Shown piece after piece: positions 41,994 to 49,683 of a stretch of DNA of 64,000 nucleotides. Made by a program: the position numbers and the translations under genes. The stretch is from NCBI RefSeq assembly GCF_011064545.1, contig NZ_JAAMFG010000037.1, forward strand, positions 124,001 to 188,000, read 5' to 3'. Positions within the stretch are counted from its first letter, which is position 1; every line of letters begins with the position of its first letter. This stretch comes from Wenzhouxiangella sp. XN24. Its GTDB lineage: Bacteria; Pseudomonadota; Gammaproteobacteria; Steroidobacterales; XN24. The notes beneath the pieces were generated by a model. The model was not told the DNA's origin. It searched no databases and was given only the letters and a program-made list of their open reading frames with translations.

Positions 41994-43826
41994 TCAGACC
42001 TGGTAACGGTTGGAAAGCGCTTCCTGGGCCGTGCGCACGATACCGAAAGCCGAGCGCAGGTAGCGCCGGTGCAGGCCGGACAGCTCGTCCGGGTCGACAA
42101 GGTGATTGGGCTTCTCGCCGCGATCGTAAAGCGCGACCTGGTGGCGCAGGCGCACGTTGCCGATGAAGCGCAGGGCGTGGATCAGGTCATCCGCATCGCG
42201 TTCGTTCATGATGCCCTGCTCACCGGCGGCGCGGAGGCGCTCCTCGGTATGGACCGCGCTGATCGCGCCCTCCAGTGCGCGCACCCGGGCCAGGTCGACG
42301 ATTGGAATCACGCCGCGTTTCTTCAGGTTCAGGCCCTGGCTTTTTTCGCCGTCGTGCTCCTGGACGAACTGCCGGAAAAGACCCAGCGGGGGTCGGTGAC
42401 CCATGGACTCGGCCGCCAGGAAGCGCCGGAATATCTTGCTCTGGCTGGCTTGCTGCAGGACTTCGGATTGCAGGCGTCGCGGCATGGCCAGGTCACCTGC
42501 CACACCGCGCATATCGAAAAAGATGCTCGACTGCATCACCGACTTGGGTTTCGGCTCCAATATCCAGCGCGAAAACGTCCTGCGCCAGTCGGCGTAACCC
42601 ATGCGCCATTCCCCCTTCGCCATCACGCCGCCGGGGCAATAGACATAACCACATTCATTGAGCCCGTCGCAGACGAAATCCGCCAGTTTCCGGAAGTACT
42701 CGGCCGCCTCGCCTTCGGGAGATTCGGCCAGCAGCAGGCCGTTGTCCTGGTCGCTGACCAGGCCCTGCTCGAGCCGGGCCTGGGAGCCGAATGCCATCCA
42801 GGTCCAGGCCATGGGTGCCTCGCCCAGTTGATCCTGGGCCAGCGCGAGCAGGCGGCGCGTGCAGGCATCGGTGATCATGCTGGCCACCCGCCCGACTTCG
42901 GTCACCTGGCTGCCCATGCGGGCCATGACGGCGAGCATGCCGGGCCCCTGGCGGCCCAGTTGGGCGACCATCGTGGCGCTTTCGGCGCGCTGGATGTCGC
43001 GCACCAGCCGCAAGGGGTGCGGCGACTGCTGGCGCAAGAGATCACCGGAGCTGATCACGCTGGCCAGCCGGCCATCTTCCCCGATCACCGGCAGGTGATG
43101 AATGCCCAGGCGCATCATCTCGAGCAGGGCGTCCTCGATCCTGTGGCTGGTCATGACCGTGATCGGGTCCGGAGTCATCACGTCCGCGATCGGTCGGGCG
43201 GGGTCCACGCCCCGTCCCAGCACCCGGTTGCGCAGGTCGCGGTCGGTGACGATGCCGACCAGGGCACCGTCTCGCAGCAGCGGCACGCAGCTGACCTGGT
43301 GCCTGCTCATCAGTGCGGCCGTCTCGCTGATCGAGCCGCCCGGATCCCCGGTGATCGGGGCGCGCAGGGGCAGCTCGCCCAGCCGGGTCGGGCGATGAGC
43401 ACTGGCTTCGCGCAGGCGCGCGCCGGGCCCGTCGCTGAAAAACCTGGCGAAGCGGGGATGACGCTGTCCCAGGTCGGCGAGCGTGGCAGCGGGCAGGTGG
43501 AGCAGCTCCAGGTCTTCGCTGGCCTCGACCGCGTAGTGGCAGGCTGCGCCGTCGAAGCGCACGGCGTGGCCGAACAACTCGCCCTCCCCCCGCTGCTCCA
43601 GCGGACGGCCGTCGGCTGCCTTGAGCACTGCCGCGCCTGCGACGATGACATAGAGCCCATGATCGCCCGGCTGGCTGAATTCACCGACGGCTTCGCCCGC
43701 GCGGAAGCTCACGGCCTGGCCGGCGCCGACCAGGCGCTCGATCTCTTCGCCTGGCAGCTCTGAAAAAGGGGCCACATTGGCCAGGAACGCACAGGAATCT
43801 GCAGGCCGCATCGGGCTTGTATCCAT
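41994..43826 (-). CDS. cNMP-binding / CBS / DUF294 nucleotidyltransferase-like protein
   Basis: 610 residues from ATG 43826; ATG 43811 is possible. In order: a cyclic-nucleotide-binding domain (about 10-120, GDHGLYVIVAGAAVL), two CBS domains (about 135-255, VSCVPLLRDGALVGIVTDRD and GIHHLPVIGEDGRLASVIS), a DUF294 nucleotidyltransferase domain (MAFGSQARLEQGLVSDQDNG, with the GS-x10-D-x-D pattern) and DUF294_C. Such proteins are encoded with ActP symporters and are thought to modulate signalling by nucleotides. It begins 1 base after the exonuclease gene. Confidence 0.9.
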   Translation of the reverse strand: MDTSPMRPADSCAFLANVAPFSELPGEEIERLVGAGQAVSFRAGEAVGEFSQPGDHGLYVIVAGAAVLKAADGRPLEQRGEGELFGHAVRFDGAACHYAVEASEDLELLHLPAATLADLGQRHPRFARFFSDGPGARLREASAHRPTRLGELPLRAPITGDPGGSISETAALMSRHQVSCVPLLRDGALVGIVTDRDLRNRVLGRGVDPARPIADVMTPDPITVMTSHRIEDALLEMMRLGIHHLPVIGEDGRLASVISSGDLLRQQSPHPLRLVRDIQRAESATMVAQLGRQGPGMLAVMARMGSQVTEVGRVASMITDACTRRLLALAQDQLGEAPMAWTWMAFGSQARLEQGLVSDQDNGLLLAESPEGEAAEYFRKLADFVCDGLNECGYVYCPGGVMAKGEWRMGYADWRRTFSRWILEPKPKSVMQSSIFFDMRGVAGDLAMPRRLQSEVLQQASQSKIFRRFLAAESMGHRPPLGLFRQFVQEHDGEKSQGLNLKKRGVIPIVDLARVRALEGAISAVHTEERLRAAGEQGIMNERDADDLIHALRFIGNVRLRHQVALYDRGEKPNHLVDPDELSGLHRRYLRSAFGIVRTAQEALSNRYQV

Positions 43827-43827
43827 A

Positions 43828-46017
43828 TCAGTAATTGACCCGGGCATAGTACGTTTTCTGGGCCGCCGCACGCGCCTGGCCCAGGGTATGAATCCCTTTC
43901 TCGGCAAGCAGCGGGATGAGCTTGACCAGGATTTCGGCGGTCACCATGGCGTCGCCGATGGCGGTATGGCGACCGATGATCGTCAGGCCGAAGCGTTCGG
44001 CGATGGCTTCCAGGCGATGCGAGTCCTGGTTCTCGTGGACGAGGGCGGACAGCAGCAGGGTATCGAGCACGGGGTGATCGAAGCGCACCCCGGTCGATTT
44101 TTCCTTGACCTGCAGGCAGCGCATGTCGAAAGCTGCGTTGTGTGCGACCAGGACGGTGTCCGCACAAAAGCCGTGAAAGGCCGGCAGGACCGTCTCGATG
44201 GTCGGCTGGCCCTTGACCATGTCCGGCGTGATGCCGTGGATCGGAATGCTCGCGGGGGGGATGACGCGTTTCGGGTCCACCAGCTGGTCGAAGAACTCCT
44301 GGCTCAGCACCTTGCCGTTGACGATGCGCACCGCGCCGATCTGGATGATCTCGTCGCCCTCGGCCGGATTCAGTCCGGTGGTCTCGGTGTCGAACACCGT
44401 ATAGGCCAGCTCGGTCAGCGGACTGTCGTCGAGACTCAGGGTCCGCTCGGTGGTCCGGAACAGGTCGAAATCGTAATACTCGGGCCTGCTTTCATGATGC
44501 ATGAACGTGGCGGCCGGTAACTCCTCCTGGGCCGCGGCCAGGGGCAGCAGCAGGCGGAACAGGCAGCGGTGCCGTGCATCGTCGATTTCCTGTTCGATCC
44601 AGCATTCGCCGCCATGACGTTCGAGCACGTCGCGCACGGTCAGCGACAGGGTCTCGGATCCGACCTGGATCGGCTCGTCATCCCAGCCTAGCCGGGCCTT
44701 GTCGTTCGCACCATCGCAGGGCGTCCAGATCAGGTCCAGCACGCCCTGGCCTGATTGCTTGCCGACGCGCAGCGTGAGCGCGCTGACCCCGCAGTGCCGG
44801 CGCAGGCGCCCGGCCAGGTGAAGCACGGCCTGCAGCAAGGTGAAACTCTCGACTTTCAGCCAGACGTCCCGGTCGCCGCGCTCGACATCGACGCTAAGCT
44901 CGAGCTCCGATTCGAGGCGCCGCACGGCGGCTTCGATCAGGTCGTCACCGAGCATGTCTTCCAGCGGCCAGCGTGAGCGCAGGGCGCGGCCCGCGGTCGG
45001 CTGCGCCTCTTCGAGCCGTCGACTGAGCCCCTGGACTTCTTCCCGGATCACTGCGAGCAGCCGCTCGCGCAGTTGTCCCGGAATGTCGGGCAACTCCAGG
45101 ACCTCGGCTGCGGCCCGGGCGCTGGCGAGCGCCGACCGGCTGTCCTCGGTCAGGTTGGTCAGGATCCGGTTTTTCTCTGCATGGGCCTGCATGTCCTCGG
45201 TAATGTTTTCGATCAGCAGCACGAAGCCAGTCATGGTGTCCGTGGTTCGGGCGCCCTGGTCGTCGCTCTCGACGTCTCGGACGGGGCTCATCTGGACCCG
45301 CAGCAGCTTGCCGGACTGGGTTGCAGTCACGAACTGCGCTGACGGGGCGTCGGCGCCACGGTGCAGTCGACGCTGCACATTTTCCAGCGCATGGCTGACC
45401 AGCTTGCGGTCGAGCACGGTGTAGATCGAGCGGCCCAGGCCCATCAGCTCGGCCCCGCCGGCGGGTGTCGGCAGGCGTGAAAGGCGGCGGAACTGGAGCC
45501 GTGCCCGGTTGTTGTAGAGCAGGATGCGACCATCAAGATTGCAGACGACCACGCTCTTGGTCAGCTCCGACATCAGCGCGGCGAGCCGGTTCTTTTCCAG
45601 TTCCGTCTGACGGCTCGCGGCACGGACGCGCTGGTCCATTTCCGCCCTGAGCGCTTCGCGCTGGGTGACCAGCTGGCCGATGGCCTCCGCCAGGCGACGG
45701 TTCTCGGCGCTGCCGCGAGGCGTGGGCAATCGCTGCGCATCGGTTTCGAGCAGCAGCCGGGCATCCTCGGCCAGCTTGGCGGGGGCGCGAAGGTAATGTT
45801 CGATCAGGTAGCGCAGCGCGGCCGCGGCCGGCACCAGCGAGCCGGCCCACAGAAACAGCAGCAGCCCGCCCTTGCCACCGAGCGCCTCGAGCACCGTTTG
45901 CCAGTCACCGGGATCGAGCACGGCCCACAGCAGGACGCCGGCCACGACCAGCCACAAGAGACAAACCAGGCCGACGATGGCAACGCCCGCGACCAGGCGC
46001 CAGTCCAGCGGCCTCAT
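43828..46017 (-). CDS. Membrane PAS/kinase-like protein fused to a DEDDh 3'-5' exonuclease
   Basis: 729 residues. Two membrane helices (about 7-31 and 48-68); a PAS-like region (LTKSVVVCNLDGRILLYNNRA); a helical region and a degenerate histidine-kinase ATPase region without phosphoacceptor His or N-box; then an exonuclease with D543-x-E545 (FDTETTGLNPAEGDEIIQIG), HGITPDMVKGQP and HTAIGDAMVTAEIL. The C-terminal part resembles the epsilon subunit of DNA polymerase III. The fusion is conserved in ActP clusters of gammaproteobacteria. Its ATG overlaps the response-regulator stop by 4 bases. Confidence 0.88.
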   Translation of the reverse strand: MRPLDWRLVAGVAIVGLVCLLWLVVAGVLLWAVLDPGDWQTVLEALGGKGGLLLFLWAGSLVPAAAALRYLIEHYLRAPAKLAEDARLLLETDAQRLPTPRGSAENRRLAEAIGQLVTQREALRAEMDQRVRAASRQTELEKNRLAALMSELTKSVVVCNLDGRILLYNNRARLQFRRLSRLPTPAGGAELMGLGRSIYTVLDRKLVSHALENVQRRLHRGADAPSAQFVTATQSGKLLRVQMSPVRDVESDDQGARTTDTMTGFVLLIENITEDMQAHAEKNRILTNLTEDSRSALASARAAAEVLELPDIPGQLRERLLAVIREEVQGLSRRLEEAQPTAGRALRSRWPLEDMLGDDLIEAAVRRLESELELSVDVERGDRDVWLKVESFTLLQAVLHLAGRLRRHCGVSALTLRVGKQSGQGVLDLIWTPCDGANDKARLGWDDEPIQVGSETLSLTVRDVLERHGGECWIEQEIDDARHRCLFRLLLPLAAAQEELPAATFMHHESRPEYYDFDLFRTTERTLSLDDSPLTELAYTVFDTETTGLNPAEGDEIIQIGAVRIVNGKVLSQEFFDQLVDPKRVIPPASIPIHGITPDMVKGQPTIETVLPAFHGFCADTVLVAHNAAFDMRCLQVKEKSTGVRFDHPVLDTLLLSALVHENQDSHRLEAIAERFGLTIIGRHTAIGDAMVTAEILVKLIPLLAEKGIHTLGQARAAAQKTYYARVNY

Positions 46018-46388
46018 CGGTCTGCACCGAGCAGTTGTCGGACCTGGTTGACCAGGTCGGCGGTGGAAAAGGGCTTGACGATGTAAGCGTCGGCGCCCAG
46101 CGCCTTGCCCTTGGCAATGTCGGTTTCGCGCGCCCTGGCGCTCAGCATCACGATGGGGATGTGGCGCAGCGCCGGGTCTGCCCGCACCTGCTGGCAGACC
46201 TCGAAACCGGACTGGCCCGGCATCGTGGCATCGAGAATCACCAGGTCCGGCGGCTGTTGCCGGATCAGCTTCATGGTCTGGTCGCCGTCCCGCGCCAGGC
46301 TGACGTCGTATCCCTGGCGCTGCAACAGGTATTCCAGCGAGATCAGAAGGTTTGCTTCGTCGTCGGCGATCAGGACCCTGCTGGCCAT
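46014..46388 (-). CDS. Single-domain response regulator
   Basis: 124 residues from ATG 46388, chosen for AAGGAGG upstream. It is a receiver domain only: acidic pair DD (9-10), phosphoacceptor Asp53 in LVILDATMPG, Ser83/Thr position and Lys105 in YIVKPF. No output domain. It should carry a phosphate signal to another protein, probably from a kinase outside this window. It overlaps the exonuclease gene and belongs to the acetate-symporter cluster. Confidence 0.92.
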   Translation of the reverse strand: MASRVLIADDEANLLISLEYLLQRQGYDVSLARDGDQTMKLIRQQPPDLVILDATMPGQSGFEVCQQVRADPALRHIPIVMLSARARETDIAKGKALGADAYIVKPFSTADLVNQVRQLLGADR

Positions 46389-46461
46389 GGTGTTGGCCTC
46401 CTTGGCGCCCAAGATAACAAGTGAATGAGGGATTTTAGCCTCGACTTTGGTTGCATGCCGA

Positions 46462-46986
46462 TCACCGGACCGAACGGCAGGCGATGGCCAGGGCGGGATC
46501 GTCCGGCGGCAGTTCTCGCCAGTCCGCGCCCGACAGGTAGCCGTCGGCATCCAGTTCTACGTCGGCATGCAGGTCCGCCCGCCGGTTTGCCTGGCAGTCG
46601 AACACGACCGGAATCTGGCGTGGCGGCATCCATCTTCCGAGCAGCACGACGCTGGTCATCACCTGTCCGGGCTGGGCGGGGTGAGTGCGGTTACGTCGGG
46701 TATCCAGCGTCACCGCACGCAGGCTGAGGGGGCGGAAGTAGGTCCACGGCCGGTACCAGCTCGACTCGCGGCTGACCGAGACCACCTCGACGCCTTCGGG
46801 CAGCGACGCCATGGTGCGCGGCAACCAGGTGTATTCCATCCAGACCATGAAGGCGATCATGGAGAGGCCGGCCGCGGCCGGTACCAGCCAGCCCGGCAAG
46901 CGGCGTCCGATCGCCACGTTGATCGCCATGACCACGCCAGCCGCGGCCACTCCCAGGACGATCGCAGCCAGGAATTCGAGCAGCAT
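46462..46986 (-). CDS. Membrane protein of unknown function in the ActP cluster
   Basis: 174 residues with two N-terminal membrane helices (MLLEFLAAIVLGVAAAGVVM region; about 35-52). The rest is a soluble, beta-rich part with PRTMASLPEGVEVVSVSRESS and AVTLDTRRNRTHPAQPG. I do not recognise the family. Position between the symporter and the response regulator suggests a regulatory or assembly role. Confidence 0.68.
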   Translation of the reverse strand: MLLEFLAAIVLGVAAAGVVMAINVAIGRRLPGWLVPAAAGLSMIAFMVWMEYTWLPRTMASLPEGVEVVSVSRESSWYRPWTYFRPLSLRAVTLDTRRNRTHPAQPGQVMTSVVLLGRWMPPRQIPVVFDCQANRRADLHADVELDADGYLSGADWRELPPDDPALAIACRSVR

Positions 46987-47016
46987 GGGTCAGTGCTCCA
47001 GGAGAAGGGTACGGAA

Positions 47017-47052
47017 ATGATACTGCCCGACCACGTGGCCGGGCAGTATCAT
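47017..47052 (-). terminator. Long hairpin downstream of actP
   Basis: ATGATACTGCCCG (47017-47029) pairs perfectly with CGGGCAGTATCAT (47040-47052); the 10-base loop holds a CCACGTGG palindrome. It starts 46 bases past the actP stop. The T-run after it on the minus strand is short (TTTCC), so it may be a partial terminator that sets symporter and downstream levels apart. Confidence 0.65.
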
Positions 47053-47097
47053 GACGCGTTCCGCAGGGGTTGTCCCCGGCGGTTGGTTCTGCACGCG

Positions 47098-48870
47098 CTA
47101 GTGGTCGATGGCCCCTGCGGCCCCGCGGGGAACACGGATGCTTTCCACCAGCTCCTGGATATGCTCTGGTGGCTCGGCCGTGGCTTTCATCACGACATAG
47201 GCGACCACGAAGTTGAGCACGGCGCCAATCGCCCCGAACGACAGCGGCGAGATGCCGAACAGCCAGTTGTCCGGCGTATTCGCCAGCATGTTAGTGCCAG
47301 GAATGAAGAACCAGCCCAGGTAGGTGAAGATGTAGAGCAGGGTGGCAAGCAGCCCGACCAGCATCCCCGCCACCGCGCCCTGGGTGTTCATCTTCCTGGA
47401 GAAGATGCCCATCATCAGGGCCGGGAACAGCGTGGCGGCTGCCAGCCCGAAGGCCAGGGCCACCACCTGCGCCGCGAAGCCGGGTGGATTGAGCCCCAGG
47501 TAGGTCGCCAGGGCGATGGCGAACGCCATGGACACACGGGCAGCGAGCAGCTCCTGCTTGTCGGTGATCTTGGGCATGAGCACCGACTTGAGCATGTCAT
47601 GGCTGATGGCCGAGGAAATCGCCAGCAGCAACCCGGCGGCGGTCGACAGCGCGGCGGCCAGTCCGCCGGCGGCGATCAGGGCCAGCACCCACCCTGGCAG
47701 CTGCGCGATCTCGGGATTGGCCAGGACCAGGATGTCGCGGTTGAAGGTCACCATTTCGTTGCCTTCCCAGCCGCGCTCGGCCGCAACCGAGGCAAACTCC
47801 TCCGAAGCGTCGTTGTAGTACTGGATTCGGCCGTCGTTGTTCTTGTCCTCGAAGGCCAACAAGCCCGTCTTTTCCCAACTCTCCATCCAGTCCGGCCGCT
47901 CGTCATACGTGATCGGCGCGGACGAAGTGCCGTCCGGGAAGATGGTGGTGATGATGTTCAGGCGGGCCATGGCGCCGACCGCAGGCGCGGTCAGGTAAAG
48001 CAACGCGATGAACACCAGGGCCCAGCCTGCCGATTTGCGGGCATCAGCCACCTTCGGAACAGTGAAGAAACGAATGATCACGTGCGGCAGTCCGGCGGTG
48101 CCGATCATCAGTGACATGGTGAACAGGAACATGTTGAACGTGCTGCCGTGATGGCCGGTGTAGTCGTTGAAGCCCAGCTCGATGAGGACCTGGTTGAGCT
48201 TGGTCAGCAGCGGCACGCCGGACTCGGCGTGGGTGGAGAACAGCCCCAGTCCCGGAATCGGGTTGCCGGTCAGTTGCAACGAGATGAACACCGCCGGAAT
48301 GGTGTAGGCGGTAATCAGCACGCAGTACTGCGCCAGCTGGGTGTAGGTGATGCCCTTCATGCCACCCAGGACGGCGTAGATGAACACCACGCCCGAAGCG
48401 ATCAGCAGGCCCGTGGTGTTTTCAACTTCGAGGAAGCGCGAGAAGGCCACGCCCGCGCCGGTCATCTGGCCGATCACGTAGGTAATCGAGATGACCAGCA
48501 GGCAGATCACCGCGACGACTCTTGCGGTCTGGCTGTAGAAGCGGTCGCCGATGAACTCGGGCACCGTGAAGCGGCCGAACTTCCGCAGGTAGGGCGCCAG
48601 CAGCAGGGCCAGCAGGACGTAGCCGCCGGTCCAGCCCATGAGGAAGGTGGAGTTGCCGTAGCCGACGAAGGCGATCAGGCCGGCCATGGAAATGAACGAG
48701 GCGGCCGACATCCAGTCGGCCGCGGTGGCCGCACCGTTGACGATCGGGTTGACGCCGCGACTGGCGGCGTAAAAATCGGACGTCGTGCCGGCGCGCGCCC
48801 AGATGGCGATGCCAATGTAGAGCGCGAAAGATCCGCCGACGACAATCAGGTTGAGTGTGAACTGGCTCAT
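47098..48870 (-). CDS. actP: Cation/acetate symporter (sodium:solute symporter family)
   Basis: 590 residues with about 13 membrane helices. SSS family marks are clear: DFYAASRGVNPIVNGAATAADWMSAASFISMAG near the start and ALSTAAGLLLAISSAISHD in the second repeat. It takes up acetate or a related carboxylate with Na+. A hydrophilic insert of about 70 residues (SYDERPDWMESW-like ITYDERPDWMESWEKTGL, with FEDKNNDGRIQYYN resembling a calcium loop) lies between helices. That insert and the DUF4212 partner mark the VC2705-like branch. Confidence 0.9.
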   Translation of the reverse strand: MSQFTLNLIVVGGSFALYIGIAIWARAGTTSDFYAASRGVNPIVNGAATAADWMSAASFISMAGLIAFVGYGNSTFLMGWTGGYVLLALLLAPYLRKFGRFTVPEFIGDRFYSQTARVVAVICLLVISITYVIGQMTGAGVAFSRFLEVENTTGLLIASGVVFIYAVLGGMKGITYTQLAQYCVLITAYTIPAVFISLQLTGNPIPGLGLFSTHAESGVPLLTKLNQVLIELGFNDYTGHHGSTFNMFLFTMSLMIGTAGLPHVIIRFFTVPKVADARKSAGWALVFIALLYLTAPAVGAMARLNIITTIFPDGTSSAPITYDERPDWMESWEKTGLLAFEDKNNDGRIQYYNDASEEFASVAAERGWEGNEMVTFNRDILVLANPEIAQLPGWVLALIAAGGLAAALSTAAGLLLAISSAISHDMLKSVLMPKITDKQELLAARVSMAFAIALATYLGLNPPGFAAQVVALAFGLAAATLFPALMMGIFSRKMNTQGAVAGMLVGLLATLLYIFTYLGWFFIPGTNMLANTPDNWLFGISPLSFGAIGAVLNFVVAYVVMKATAEPPEHIQELVESIRVPRGAAGAIDH

Positions 48871-48885
48871 GATGATCTGGCTCCC

Positions 48886-49152
48886 TTATTCTTCGTCGAC
48901 GCCGAACTCGCGATCGAGCCGATTCATGTACCAGGTGTAATAGAAGATCAGCGCGATGAAGGTCAGGATCGACCCCTGCTGGGCGAACCAGAAGCCCAGG
49001 TCGGTTCCGCCGACACTCAGCGGCAACATTTGCAGCACCGGCCGCAGCAGGATGGCGAACCCGAATGACACCAGGGCCCAGATGACCAGGCAGATCTTGA
49101 TGATGCGGAGATTGGCGGCCCAGTAGCCGGCAGCGGACTTGTCGTCGGACAT
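48886..49152 (-). CDS. DUF4212 small symporter subunit
   Basis: 88 residues with two membrane helices (LVIWALVSFGFAILLRP and FWFAQQGSILTFIALIFYYTWYMN). The family (TIGR03647) is always found next to a VC2705-like symporter and is proposed to be its small subunit. It ends 15 bases ahead of actP and starts the transcript from the promoter at 49197-49225. Confidence 0.93.
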   Translation of the reverse strand: MSDDKSAAGYWAANLRIIKICLVIWALVSFGFAILLRPVLQMLPLSVGGTDLGFWFAQQGSILTFIALIFYYTWYMNRLDREFGVDEE

Positions 49153-49196
49153 GATTATGGAGCTCCCCAGTAGCGGACTACTTGTTATTTGGCCGG

Positions 49197-49225
49197 AGTG
49201 TAAGCACGCCGATGGGGAAAACCAA
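49197..49225 (-). promoter_or_regulatory. Sigma70 promoter of the DUF4212-actP transcript
   Basis: On the minus strand TTGGTT (49220-49225), a 17-base spacer and TACACT (49197-49202) make a good promoter, about 45 bases ahead of the DUF4212 ATG. A perfect ACTATAGT palindrome lies at 49230-49237, just upstream. Confidence 0.6.
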
Positions 49226-49329
49226 TACGACTATAGTAGGTGGCGTCATCGAACTGGCCGCTACGGCGCCTGCGGTGTCAGCCGGTCGGACAGGCCCGGC
49301 GGCACAGTTTCCATGCCCGCCCCGCCACC

Positions 49330-49420
49330 CGGCCAGCCGGCATCTTTGCTGCAGCGCCGCAGACTGCCCGGTCTGGATGTCGATCCCGAAGAGCCGCTTG
49401 ATGCGCTGCGCAAAAGTCAT
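49330..49420 (-). pseudogene. C-terminal remnant of an IS91-family transposase
   Basis: From ATG 49420 the minus strand reads MTFAQRIKRLFGIDIQT, close to the M-[ST]-W-AQR-L-KR-V-F-x-IDI-x-TC segment of IS91-type transposases. The next family element, C-x-x-CGG-x-[VL]-K-x-IA, is found only after a frameshift (CGAAAKMPA, 49335-49361). The element is short and broken. The rest of the 49153-49683 gap holds the symporter promoter and nothing else that I can support. Confidence 0.45.
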
Positions 49421-49683
49421 TCACTTGCTGAAACCGCCGTACGCGCGAGCGTCGGCCTCCTAGCTGAAGCGCCGACCGCAAATCCGGTCGCGCCTTACCT
49501 CAACAAGTCCCTGCTGTCTCATTACACGCCCTACAGCACTGTCCTGATCCAAGGGATGTATTTCAGATCAGAAATTTCGTGGGCCATTTCGGCCCGCGTT
49601 CCTGCTTACCCCTTCAAGAACCAATTCATCCCTCGCCGCCGTCCGAAACCGGGGGGCTGCCCGGGGTCAGAGGGGGCGCGAGC

